Positions 43,013 through 51,538 of a stretch of 64,000 nt of DNA are shown here, in pieces (the first letter of the stretch is position 1; each line of letters starts with the position of its first letter). Source of the stretch: RGEC01 sp964626685 (GTDB lineage: Bacteria; Bacteroidota; Bacteroidia; NS11-12g; UBA955); contig CAZVJY010000009.1 in NCBI GenBank assembly GCA_964626685.1, positions 10,028 to 74,027 on the forward strand. Direction: 5' to 3'. Under the pieces are notes generated by a model. The model was not told where the DNA came from. It was given only the letters and a program-made list of their open reading frames with translations, and ran no database searches. The translations under genes were made by a program, and so were the position numbers.

Positions 43013-44266
43013 TTAGTTAGCTTTAAATTCTGCTGAAAGCAAATCCTTTAACAATGCCATGACACAATTGGCAGCCCGCTGCATGAATTGTTCCCTTGAA
43101 CCAAACAAATGAAATTTCTTTACGCTCGTGCCTTTTGCAGTGGCTATGCCAATGTATATAAGACCGACCGGCTTTTCATCGGTTGCACCTCCGGGTCCTG
43201 CAATTCCTGTAGTGCTTACTGCTATGTCAGCATTAAACTTATTCAAGGCAGCCTCGCACATATAGCGTGCGCACGTCTCACTCACAGCACCTTCAGTATT
43301 GAAAACAGCTTCCGGAACTCCCAGTTCGTTGTGCTTGATTTCATTGGCATACGAAATAATGCTGCCGTTAAAAACCTTGGAAATTCCGGGTTCCACCACC
43401 AGCTGATTGGCAATGTACCCGCCAGTGCAGCTTTCAGCCAGTGTGATCTTGATTTTATGTTTTATGAGAAGATTCGCTATATGCTTTACCGGGCTGATAT
43501 CTTCTTTTACCAATATGGCATCTCCGCATATTGCGCACATCCTGTCAAAATAACCGGTTACTTCTGCTCTGAGAATTTCGCCATCATCCGATTGTCCCGA
43601 CAAACGAAGTTTAACCGTATTCAGGGCAGGCAGATATGCCAGTTTAATGTGTGGCGGAAGGGATTGTTCAAATTCTTCCAGCTGTTTGCTTAGCAGGCTT
43701 TCGGGTATGCCTACGGTAACAGCTGTATAGTGTAGGATTTCAGGTGTTTTAAAACGTGCTTTAATCCGTTGAAAAACCCTGTTTTCCATGATATGCATCA
43801 TTTCATTAGGTACGCCCGGCATGCTCACGAGTACTTTGCCGTTTACATCGAACCACATACCCGGTGCAGTTCCCACTTCATTGGGAAGTACTTCACATAA
43901 TTCCGGAACATCCGCCTGTTGTTTGTTTATTTCCAGCAACTGCCTGCCTCTGCGGGCAAAGATCTTTTCCAGGTGGGCTGAAACGGAATCATCTCTTCTG
44001 AAGCCACAGTTATAGAGTTTTGAGAGTGTTTTTTTGGTTATGTCATCTTTTGTGGGGCCCAATCCACCAGTTATAAGTAAAAAATCAACCCTTTGCAAGG
44101 CTTCATTTACAGCAGTGATAATTTCGGATTCACTATCACTGATGGCAGTTTTCCTGCTTATTTGAATACCATACTGCGCGAGATTTTTTCCAATCCAGGC
44201 GCTGTTGGTATCTACCGTCTGGCCAATAAGCAATTCATCACCAATGGTTATTATCTCCGCGTTCAT
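43013..44266 (-). CDS. cinA: CinA family protein (competence/damage-inducible, NMN amidohydrolase domain)
   Basis: A 417-residue protein. The N-terminal MoaB-like domain shows AEIITIGDELLIGQTVDTN, TGGLGPTKDD and VSMPGVPNEM. The C-terminal PncC domain has ITLAESCTGGYIANQL and STTGIAGPGGATDEKPVG, typical of nicotinamide mononucleotide deamidase activity. The family acts in pyridine nucleotide salvage and ADP-ribose turnover. The ATG at 44266 fits the family start. A long intergenic region separates it from rnhA. Confidence 0.95.
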   Translation of the reverse strand: MNAEIITIGDELLIGQTVDTNSAWIGKNLAQYGIQISRKTAISDSESEIITAVNEALQRVDFLLITGGLGPTKDDITKKTLSKLYNCGFRRDDSVSAHLEKIFARRGRQLLEINKQQADVPELCEVLPNEVGTAPGMWFDVNGKVLVSMPGVPNEMMHIMENRVFQRIKARFKTPEILHYTAVTVGIPESLLSKQLEEFEQSLPPHIKLAYLPALNTVKLRLSGQSDDGEILRAEVTGYFDRMCAICGDAILVKEDISPVKHIANLLIKHKIKITLAESCTGGYIANQLVVEPGISKVFNGSIISYANEIKHNELGVPEAVFNTEGAVSETCARYMCEAALNKFNADIAVSTTGIAGPGGATDEKPVGLIYIGIATAKGTSVKKFHLFGSREQFMQRAANCVMALLKDLLSAEFKAN

Positions 44267-44302
44267 GACATTTAATAAACCAATGAAAACTTTTTAAGTT
44301 TC

Positions 44303-44374
44303 ATGACTGGCCTTACAAAAATACTGTTGGGGGCCAAATACATCCTAATTAAGATCAAACCAGGACGGAGTTAA
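44303..44374 (+). CDS. Possible 23-residue peptide
   Basis: An ATG-started frame of 23 codons in the cinA-rnhA gap begins MTGLTKILLGAKYILI and ends KPGRS, rich in Lys, Leu and Ile. It stops 4 nt before the upstream arm of a GC-rich hairpin (44378-44407) that could terminate its transcript. No family, promoter or ribosome site is clear, so it may be chance or a leader peptide. Confidence 0.2.
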   Translation: MTGLTKILLGAKYILIKIKPGRS

Positions 44375-44377
44375 AGA

Positions 44378-44407
44378 GAAAACCCGGCCGTTTCCGGTCG
44401 GGCTTTC
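44378..44407 (+). terminator. GC-rich hairpin terminator in the cinA-rnhA gap
   Basis: CCCGGCCG (44383-44390) pairs with CGGTCGGG (44395-44402) around TTTC, with flanking A and T runs. It lies between divergent genes, so it must end an unannotated transcript or act as an attenuator. Confidence 0.6.
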
Positions 44408-44516
44408 TATAATGAAAAGGAAAAAGGGTGCTATTTCGGATGAAATGGAACGCATATCCAAATCAACAATACAACATTAAGATACACTTTTTGGAGGTTA
44501 TCAACCTTTTTATGGG

Positions 44517-44543
44517 ACTTTTACACAATCTTTGTGTAAAAGT
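44517..44543. promoter_or_regulatory. 12-bp-arm palindrome over the rnhA -33 element
   Basis: ACTTTTACACAA pairs perfectly with TTGTGTAAAAGT around a TCT loop. Its right arm contains TTTG at 44531-44534, which is spaced 20 bp from the -7 box at 44555. The position suggests an operator for rnhA. Confidence 0.45.
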
Positions 44544-44554
44544 GAGGCTTATCT

Positions 44555-44562
44555 AAACTTTG
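44555..44562 (+). promoter_or_regulatory. -7 promoter box of rnhA
   Basis: AAACTTTG (consensus TAnnTTTG with one mismatch) ends 4 nt before the ATG, with a TTTG at -33 spacing (20 bp). Confidence 0.5.
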
Positions 44563-44566
44563 TCAC

Positions 44567-45046
44567 ATGCAACCCATAGTGGTTTATACAGACGGCGCAG
44601 CATTGGGCAATCCCGGACGCGGGGGGTATGCCGCAGTTCTGATGTATGGTGACAAAAGGAAGGAGATTTTTGGTGCCTATGAGCTCACCACAAACAACCG
44701 CATGGAATTGCTTGCCGTTATTCGTGCACTGGATAACATAAAAAGCAGGGGCATTCCGGTTCATATTTATTCCGATAGCCAGTATGTGTGTAATGCCATC
44801 CTGAAAGGTTGGTTATTTGGCTGGAAGAAAAAGGGCTGGGCAAAGGTAAAGAATCCGGATTTGTGGCAGCGATTTTACCCGCTTTATGAGGTTTTTAAAC
44901 CACAATTTCACTGGGTGAAGGGGCATTCCGGAATTCCTGAAAATGAGCGTTGCGATGTGCTTGCAACGCAGGCGGCAGCCAATGGTCCGTTTGGAAAGGA
45001 TACCTGGTACGAAGCCCAGGCGGCATCTCAGGATAAGCTGCTTTAA
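44567..45046 (+). CDS. rnhA: Ribonuclease HI
   Basis: A 159-residue RNase HI that cuts RNA in RNA-DNA hybrids. The four acidic residues of the active site are in VYTDGAALGNPGRGG, NNRMELLAVIRAL, IYSDSQYV and NERCDVLA. The helix KGWLFGWKKKGWAKVKN is the basic protrusion of the family. The 3' end overlaps the convergent recN gene by 4 bp. Confidence 0.96.
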   Translation: MQPIVVYTDGAALGNPGRGGYAAVLMYGDKRKEIFGAYELTTNNRMELLAVIRALDNIKSRGIPVHIYSDSQYVCNAILKGWLFGWKKKGWAKVKNPDLWQRFYPLYEVFKPQFHWVKGHSGIPENERCDVLATQAAANGPFGKDTWYEAQAASQDKLL

Positions 45047-46710
45047 TCCCTGAACATGTCAAGAAGTTCACGGGCATTGTCCAGAGCAGCCGTGCCCGCT
45101 GTGGTGCCTGAAAGCATGTATCCCATGTGATGTATGCGTTCATCGTGGTTTAGCATTGCTAGTTTGCTTTCCGTAAATGATGCTGATTCTTCTTTAAAAA
45201 TACGAAAATGACTGTTGCCGGCAGCAGCAACCTGCGGCAAATGTGTGATACAGATAAGCTGATGACCAACAGCCATATTCCGCATCATACGCGCCATCTG
45301 AAGTGCAACTTCACCGCTGATTCCCGTATCAGCCTCATCGTAAATAAGGGTAGGTAAAGTCTTCTTCATGGCGGTGAGACTTCGTAGGCAAAAGTTTACC
45401 CTGGATAGTTCTCCGCCCGAGGCAGCTTTTTCAAGAGGCAGGAGGGGAGAGCCGGCGTTGGCTCTGAAGGTCATGGATAATGAGCCCGTGCCGTGTATGG
45501 CCGGTTTTGTCTCATGATAAACCCATTCACATTCCAGTTTTGCGTGCGGCATTCCCAGTTTTTGCAATTGTTCGCCCACAGCCTTCACAAGCAGCTGTCC
45601 CGATTTTTCCCGGCTTGCTTGAAGTGAACTTCCCAGCAGAATGACTTTTTTCTCGCATTCAAGGATGTTTGCATCTGCCTTTTCTAATGCTTCATCAAGG
45701 TTGTGGGCCTCCTGCAGTTTTTGGTCAAGTTCTTTCATGATAGCAATAAGACCGGCTGCAGAATCCGTCCCATGCTTTCTGAATAGCAGCTGAAGACGAG
45801 CTTGCCTTTCCTGAAGGTTTTCAAGCTGTTCAGGCTTATTTTCGGCCATTTGTCCGCTGCTTTCTATTTCTCTCGATAGTTCCTTTAACTCTTCAGCTAT
45901 CCCTTGCAAACGGTTTTTATAGGTGTCTGCATTGTCGAAAAATCGCTCGGCTTGCCGAAACAATTGCTTGATGCTGTTAATTCTGTCTGTGATGGAAGAT
46001 TCGTTTTCAGTGAGTTCATTCACAGCCTGCCGACAGGTTCGGCTAATTTCATCGGCATTGGCAAGAATCCGGATTTGGGTTTCCAGTTCTGACTCTTCAT
46101 CTTCAAGCGGGGAGAAGGTGGCTAGCTCATCGTGCTGGAAACGAATAAAATCCTGCTCTCTGTCGAAAGAAGCCTTTTTGTCCAACAGTATTTTTCTATT
46201 TTCCAGAGCATTTTTCCATGCCCTAAATGCCGCCTGATATTCACTTTTCAAGGAATTATTCCCTGCAAAGTCATCAAGTATACTCAGCTGTTCCAGGGAA
46301 TCAGAAATAAAGATACCAGTGTTTTGCGTGTGTACCTGTACCAGATGCCCGGCAAGGAGTCTCAGGGAAGTAAGCTGAACCGGAGTGTCGTTCACAAATG
46401 CCCTGCTTTTTCCCTGTGGGCTTATTTCTCGTCGAATAATGCAAACCGGCTCATAATCCAATTCCAGGGTTTCGAATATCGACTCAAGGTGTAAAGACCG
46501 AATATCAAATTCTGCCTCTACAATGCACTTTTCATTTTGATTCAGCAACACTGTCATCTCAGCCCGGTTTCCGGTTACCAGCCCAAGAGCACCCAGCAAA
46601 ATACTTTTTCCCGCACCGGTTTCTCCGGTGATTACATTCATTCCTTTTTGAGGACTGAAAGTCAGTGATCTGATTAGGGCAAAGTTTTGTACCCGGAGTT
46701 GAAGCAACAT
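45043..46710 (-). CDS. recN: RecN, DNA repair SMC-like ATPase
   Basis: A 555-residue SMC-like protein with the Walker A loop VITGETGAGKS at about residue 30, a central coiled coil (about 160-350) and C-terminal AASGGELSRV signature and LIYDEADTGISGEVA Walker B. It acts in double-strand break repair. It starts 4 bp after the pfkA stop on the same strand. Confidence 0.96.
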   Translation of the reverse strand: MLLQLRVQNFALIRSLTFSPQKGMNVITGETGAGKSILLGALGLVTGNRAEMTVLLNQNEKCIVEAEFDIRSLHLESIFETLELDYEPVCIIRREISPQGKSRAFVNDTPVQLTSLRLLAGHLVQVHTQNTGIFISDSLEQLSILDDFAGNNSLKSEYQAAFRAWKNALENRKILLDKKASFDREQDFIRFQHDELATFSPLEDEESELETQIRILANADEISRTCRQAVNELTENESSITDRINSIKQLFRQAERFFDNADTYKNRLQGIAEELKELSREIESSGQMAENKPEQLENLQERQARLQLLFRKHGTDSAAGLIAIMKELDQKLQEAHNLDEALEKADANILECEKKVILLGSSLQASREKSGQLLVKAVGEQLQKLGMPHAKLECEWVYHETKPAIHGTGSLSMTFRANAGSPLLPLEKAASGGELSRVNFCLRSLTAMKKTLPTLIYDEADTGISGEVALQMARMMRNMAVGHQLICITHLPQVAAAGNSHFRIFKEESASFTESKLAMLNHDERIHHMGYMLSGTTAGTAALDNARELLDMFRD

Positions 46711-46714
46711 TATT

Positions 46715-47683
46715 TTAACGGCAAATCATTTCATTGAGTACCCAAAGTTTGTCGTTAAGCTCTTTTTTGCCTTTGATGGCTTCCTCAAAAGAAGTGTAAA
46801 CGATTTCGTCGCGGATTACTCCGACGGCACAATTGTTTTTTCCTTCGGTTAGTCCCTTTACTGCGTGGGCGCCAAGGCGGCTGGCCAATATTCTATCGCT
46901 TGCTGTGGGTTTTCCACCGCGCTGTATGTGGCCAAGCACGACCACGCGCGTATCGCTTTGGGGATAATGCTGCAGGAACCGACGTGAAAGATCAACTGCC
47001 TTTCCTTCCTCATCACCTTCTGCAACCACATATATGGAGAACTCTTTTTTCCGGCTTTTTTGTTCGTAATGCTTGATCAGTACATCAAACTGGTTACCCT
47101 TTTCGGGTATCAGTATGCCTTCCGCACCACCAGCAATGCCGGCATAAAGGCCTATATAGCCGGAATCTCGGCCCATTACCTCAATAAAAAATACCCTATC
47201 ATGACTTTCTGCAGTGTCTCTGATTCTGTCAATGGCGTCCATGGCTGTATTCACTGCGGTATCAAAACCGATGGTGTAGTCGGTTCCTGCCAGGTCGTTG
47301 TCAATCGTACCAGGGCATCCAATGGACGGAATACCATGTTCTTTCTGCAGATAAAGTGCGCCGGTATAAGATCCGTTTCCACCAATACACACCAGGCCTT
47401 CGATGCCATGTTTTTTGAGGTTATCGGCAGCTTTTGCTCTTCCTTCCGGGGTTCTGAATTCAGCACTTCTGGCAGTTTTTAGCACTGTGCCACCATATTG
47501 AATGATGTTTGATACGCTGCCTGCGTTGAGGAGCTGAATATCATCTTCGATCATCCCTTCGTAGCCACGACGAATTCCGTAGGGTTCAATATTGTAGGCC
47601 AGACAGGTTCTTACAGCAGCGCGTATGCACGCATTCATGCCCGGAGAGTCTCCTCCAGAGGTAAAGATTCCGATTCTTTTCAC
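46715..47683 (-). CDS. pfkA: 6-phosphofructokinase
   Basis: About 322 residues from a GTG at 47683: (M)KRIGIFTSGGDSPGMN, then GTIDNDLAGTDYTIGFDTA with the catalytic aspartate, MGRDSGYIG and HIQRGGKPTASDR. It phosphorylates fructose 6-phosphate in glycolysis. In the ATP loop, CIGGNGSYTGA has asparagine at the position of E. coli D103, which binds Mg-ATP; this is a notable deviation. The in-frame TTG at 47701 lies in a weak -7 box (AAATTTTG) and is not used. Confidence 0.93.
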   Translation of the reverse strand: MKRIGIFTSGGDSPGMNACIRAAVRTCLAYNIEPYGIRRGYEGMIEDDIQLLNAGSVSNIIQYGGTVLKTARSAEFRTPEGRAKAADNLKKHGIEGLVCIGGNGSYTGALYLQKEHGIPSIGCPGTIDNDLAGTDYTIGFDTAVNTAMDAIDRIRDTAESHDRVFFIEVMGRDSGYIGLYAGIAGGAEGILIPEKGNQFDVLIKHYEQKSRKKEFSIYVVAEGDEEGKAVDLSRRFLQHYPQSDTRVVVLGHIQRGGKPTASDRILASRLGAHAVKGLTEGKNNCAVGVIRDEIVYTSFEEAIKGKKELNDKLWVLNEMICR

Positions 47684-47724
47684 GATATGCAAAAGAAACA
47701 AAATTTACCGTTTGTTTTTCAACA

Positions 47725-47755
47725 AAAAACCCCGACGTTTCAAGTCGGGGTTTTT
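47725..47755 (-). terminator. Terminator after the 48628-47774 lipoprotein gene
   Basis: AAAAACCCCGAC and GTCGGGGTTTTT form a perfect 12-bp stem around a 7-nt loop. It can act on both strands; here it ends the lipoprotein transcript upstream of pfkA. Confidence 0.9.
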
Positions 47756-47773
47756 AAGTAAATCTAAGATTGA

Positions 47774-48628
47774 TTAGATGTCGCCTTTATATTCAAACTG
47801 GATGTAATCCAGGTTGTCGGAGGCAGTTTCCTTTACATCGGTGATTTTGATGATGTAAAGACCAAAAGGCACACTTTGACCTGATTTAACCAGGATTACG
47901 TCACCTTTGGTAATATTGGTAACGGTTGCAGCTGCTTTGGCAGAGTTGCTCTTCCACAGGTTGTAGATGAAAGAGCTGCTTGTAGCCAGATTGTAATCAT
48001 TGGCTGTAACTTTTACAAACTTGCTTCCGTTGCCAGTGGTCCAAGATTTGCTGAAAATAGCATTGCTTGGAGTGCCGTCCATGATATCTTTTTCGCTGGG
48101 AGCGTCTGCGCTGTATTTAGGAGCTGATTCCGTAAGATCATAAGCACCGTTGTAGCCTGCAGGACTTTGCATGTTGTAAACAAACTGATTCTGCTGCAGT
48201 CCGATAGCTACGGTAGCAGGGATGATTTCGATGTTCAGGCTCTGTTCAGCTGAAGTGCCATTGGCATCGATCGCTTTCACAGTAAGCTTCAATACGTCAG
48301 CTACACTGCCCTGGACTTTGTAGTTGTAGGCAAAAGTAGCTCCGTTGGCATTAACGGTAGTGTCAAAAATGATACCGGCTGTTCCGCCATTGGTGCTGAG
48401 GGAAATAGTAACCTTGCTCAGTTTGGAATCGTTGCTTTTTGCAATAACACCAATTTTCAACACATCATCGACGCCTGCCTGGGCATCAGCGAAGGTGAAA
48501 CCTGCTCCTGTTTGGAATGATAAGGTGGGCTTTGGAGCTGTTGTGTCGCCTGAGTCATCGCCGTCACAGGCAGTTAAAAATGCCAGAACCGGAACGGCAA
48601 GGGCAAATAATACGTGCTTCATTTTCAT
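47774..48628 (-). CDS. Lipoprotein of unknown function
   Basis: A 284-residue protein with a lipoprotein signal (AVPVLAFLTACDGDDSGD). The N-terminal half has two Ig-like or bacterial-cadherin-like beta segments (LKIGVIAKSNDSKLSKVTISL, LKLTVKAIDANGTSAEQSLNI). The rest is a beta-rich domain (NGAYDLTESAPKYSADAPSEKDI, TKGDVILVKSGQSVPFGLYII). I do not recognise a specific family. It is a single gene ending at a strong terminator, and probably localised at the outer membrane. Confidence 0.75.
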   Translation of the reverse strand: MKMKHVLFALAVPVLAFLTACDGDDSGDTTAPKPTLSFQTGAGFTFADAQAGVDDVLKIGVIAKSNDSKLSKVTISLSTNGGTAGIIFDTTVNANGATFAYNYKVQGSVADVLKLTVKAIDANGTSAEQSLNIEIIPATVAIGLQQNQFVYNMQSPAGYNGAYDLTESAPKYSADAPSEKDIMDGTPSNAIFSKSWTTGNGSKFVKVTANDYNLATSSSFIYNLWKSNSAKAAATVTNITKGDVILVKSGQSVPFGLYIIKITDVKETASDNLDYIQFEYKGDI

Positions 48629-48728
48629 AAATTTATTTTGAATTGATTACCGCAAAATTCGGAAAAGACTGCGATATTTCAAACAACCTTCATCGAAAAT
48701 ATCAATGACTTGGCTTGTGTCAGCAAAG

Positions 48729-48744
48729 TTGCCATATTGTCATA
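48729..48744. repeat. Tandem 8-bp repeat upstream of lon
   Basis: TTGCCATA is followed directly by TTGTCATA. It lies 125-140 bp before the lon start in the 240-bp gap between two divergent genes. The TGTCA element is also found in the groES upstream repeats, which may point to a shared stress motif. Confidence 0.25.
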
Positions 48745-48868
48745 TTTTATAACTAATTTAGCGGTTGGGTTTGCCAATTCAACGAATTTTCGGGTTCTGA
48801 AATAATCAGCAGGCAGATTTTACGTTGGTTTTGTAAGATTGGCACATTGGTTGACCTAATTGAAATGC

Positions 48869-51373
48869 ATGTTTGATTCGAATGAAATGTATCTGGGATT
48901 GAATTCTGATTTTGACGGAGGTGAAGAGAGTCCGGAATTTATGCCTTTGTTTTCAAAACAGGACGAGGAAGAATTTAGAAAAATGAAGCTTCCTGATGAA
49001 GTTCCTGTTTTAACTATCCGAAATACGGTATTGTTTCCGGGTGTGATATTTCCGATTACCCTGGGCAGGGATAAATCCATCAAATTGGTTAGGGATGCAG
49101 CAAAAAAAGATAAAATCATAGCTGTAGTTGCGCAGAAAAATCCTGAGATAGAAGATCCGTCTCAGGAGGATTTGTACAGTATTGGAACCCTGGCACACAT
49201 TGTCCGAACCATGCGTATGCCCGATGGTACGACAACCCTTATCATTCAGGGCAGAAAGCGCATATCCATTGATGAATATACGCAAAAAGAACCGTATTTC
49301 AAAGCAAAAATCAGCAATGTGCTTGATGAGCAAATCACAGAGGACGAACAATTTGATGCCATCATCCAAAGCATTCGCGATATTTCAGAGAAAATAATAA
49401 ACCTGGCGCCGAATATACCCACAGAAGCCAATATTGCTATTCGTAATATAGACAGCAATAACTTTTTGGTACATTTTGTTGCAAGCAACCTGAATATTGG
49501 TGTGGCGGAGAAACAGCAGGTTCTGGCCAATTCAAATCCCCGTGATAGGGCTGTGAAGGTGCTTGAGATGCTCACCAAAGAGCTTCAGATTTTGGAATTG
49601 AAGGATGAGATTCAGAATAAGGTTCGCACAGATCTTGACAAACAACAAAGAGAGTATTTTCTTCATCAGCAGATAAGAGCCATTCAGGAAGAACTGGGAG
49701 GTGAAACCCCGGATAAGGAAATACAGAATCTTAGAGAGAAAGGAAATGCGAAAAACTGGTCCAAGTCCGTACACCAGCATTTCAATAAGGAACTTGATCG
49801 TCTGATGCGTGTAAATCCTGCATCTCCGGATTACAGTGTTGGTCTGAACTATGTTCAACTGATGATTGAGCTGCCATGGGATACCTACACCACGGATAAT
49901 TTTGATCTGAAGTTTGCTGAAAAAGTACTGGATGAAGACCACTTTGGCCTGGAAAAGGTGAAAAAGAGGATACTCGAATACCTGGCTGTACTGAAACTGA
50001 AGGGGGATATGAAAAGTCCGATTATCTGCCTTTACGGACCTCCAGGAGTCGGTAAAACAAGTCTGGGTAAGAGCATTGCCCGTGCGCTGGGTCGTAAATA
50101 TGTGAGGATGAGTCTGGGTGGATTGCATGATGAAAGTGAAATACGCGGACACCGCAAAACATACATAGGTGCTATGCCCGGACGGGTGATACAAAACCTG
50201 AAAAAAGTGGGCAGCAGCAATCCGGTTTTTGTGCTGGATGAAATTGATAAAATGGGCAGAGATTTTAGGGGAGATCCGGGCAGTGCCATGCTGGAAGTAC
50301 TGGATCCTGAACAAAACGGTACGTTTTATGATAATTACCTGGAACTTGATTATGATCTCAGCAAGGTACTTTTTGTTGCCACGGCCAATAACCTGGACAC
50401 CATTCAGCCGGCGCTGCTGGACAGAATGGAGATTATTGAAATAAGCGGATACAGCCTTGAAGAAAAAATAGAAATTGCGAAGAAGTATCTTATACCCAAG
50501 CAGCGAAAAGCACACGGTTTAAAAGCCACAGATTTTAAGGTTACAGACAAAGCACTTGAAATGGTAGTGGAGCAATATACCCGTGAAAGCGGTGTCCGGG
50601 GCCTGGATAAGAAAATTGCCGCGCTTGCCAGATCTGCAGCAAAAAGCCTTGCAATGGGAGAGAAGTATACCAAAAATATGGGTATTGATGTTGTACAGGA
50701 AATTTTGGGTGCAGAGAAAATGGAGCCCGAAACCTATGAAAACAACCTCACCCCGGGGGTGGTTACCGGTCTGGCGTGGAGTCCCATGGGCGGTTCTGTT
50801 TTGTTTGTGGAAAGTTCACTGATGCAAGGCAAAGGAAACCTTACCATCACCGGTCAACTCGGCGATGTAATGAAGGAAAGTGTTAGCATTGCACGAACTT
50901 TTCTGAAAGCACATTCAGCTTATTTAGAAATTGACAATAGGATTTTTGATCACTGGGATGTACACGTGCATTTTCCGGCAGGTGCAATCCCGAAAGACGG
51001 GCCTTCTGCGGGTATAACCATTCTAACATCGCTGGCATCGCTTTTCACCCAAAGAAAGGTGAAAAGTCATCTGGCAATGACCGGTGAAATTACACTTAGA
51101 GGCAAGGTGCTCCCTGTGGGCGGTATCAAGGAGAAAATACTGGCTGCCAAAAGGGCCGGAATCACAGATGTAATCATGTGTGAAGCCAACCGAAAAGATG
51201 TGCAGGAGATCAATGCCGGATACCTGAAAGACATGAATTTTCATTATGTCGGCAACATGTTGCAAGTCCTCGATATTGCCTTGCTGGAAGAATATGCCGA
51301 TCAGCCGGTGGATTTGATGGAGCCGGTTAGGAAATCTGCCAAAAAATCAGAGGACATAATAGTAAAACAATGA
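48869..51373 (+). CDS. lon: Lon, ATP-dependent serine protease
   Basis: An 834-residue protease. The N-terminal substrate domain starts PVLTIRNTVLFPGV; the ATPase has the Walker A loop GPPGVGKTSLGKS at about residue 388 and VFVLDEIDKMG; the protease domain has PKDGPSAGITI with the catalytic serine at about 713 and VGGIKEKILAA with the lysine at about 755. It degrades damaged and regulatory proteins. The frame starts at a TTG (48860); the ATG at 48869 is preferred. It heads an operon with three further genes. Confidence 0.96.
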   Translation: MFDSNEMYLGLNSDFDGGEESPEFMPLFSKQDEEEFRKMKLPDEVPVLTIRNTVLFPGVIFPITLGRDKSIKLVRDAAKKDKIIAVVAQKNPEIEDPSQEDLYSIGTLAHIVRTMRMPDGTTTLIIQGRKRISIDEYTQKEPYFKAKISNVLDEQITEDEQFDAIIQSIRDISEKIINLAPNIPTEANIAIRNIDSNNFLVHFVASNLNIGVAEKQQVLANSNPRDRAVKVLEMLTKELQILELKDEIQNKVRTDLDKQQREYFLHQQIRAIQEELGGETPDKEIQNLREKGNAKNWSKSVHQHFNKELDRLMRVNPASPDYSVGLNYVQLMIELPWDTYTTDNFDLKFAEKVLDEDHFGLEKVKKRILEYLAVLKLKGDMKSPIICLYGPPGVGKTSLGKSIARALGRKYVRMSLGGLHDESEIRGHRKTYIGAMPGRVIQNLKKVGSSNPVFVLDEIDKMGRDFRGDPGSAMLEVLDPEQNGTFYDNYLELDYDLSKVLFVATANNLDTIQPALLDRMEIIEISGYSLEEKIEIAKKYLIPKQRKAHGLKATDFKVTDKALEMVVEQYTRESGVRGLDKKIAALARSAAKSLAMGEKYTKNMGIDVVQEILGAEKMEPETYENNLTPGVVTGLAWSPMGGSVLFVESSLMQGKGNLTITGQLGDVMKESVSIARTFLKAHSAYLEIDNRIFDHWDVHVHFPAGAIPKDGPSAGITILTSLASLFTQRKVKSHLAMTGEITLRGKVLPVGGIKEKILAAKRAGITDVIMCEANRKDVQEINAGYLKDMNFHYVGNMLQVLDIALLEEYADQPVDLMEPVRKSAKKSEDIIVKQ

Positions 51374-51522
51374 TTGTAAAAAAATTTATATCGTACCTGA
51401 CTTTCAGAAAACAGGACGGTCCTCAGAGTTCTTACCTCAGAATGATGCATGGGATTAACCGCATCAGTATCCTGATGTTCTTAATCGCCATAATTGTTAT
51501 GCTTGTTCGGTTTTGTAAATAA
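51370..51522 (+). CDS. DUF6728 small membrane protein
   Basis: A 50-residue protein overlapping the lon stop by 4 bp (ATGA). A basic N terminus (MIVKKFISYLTFRK) precedes YLRMMHGINRIS and one membrane helix (ILMFLIAIIVMLVRF). It fits the small DUF6728 family of Bacteroidota, as I recall it. Translational coupling to lon suggests a role near membrane proteostasis, but function is unknown. Confidence 0.75.
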   Translation: MIVKKFISYLTFRKQDGPQSSYLRMMHGINRISILMFLIAIIVMLVRFCK

Positions 51523-51538
51523 AAAAATAGTATAGGCT

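Noticed and set aside
47684..47701. TTG start for pfkA at 47701
   Set aside because: It overlaps a weak -7 box; the GTG at 47683 gives the canonical N terminus.
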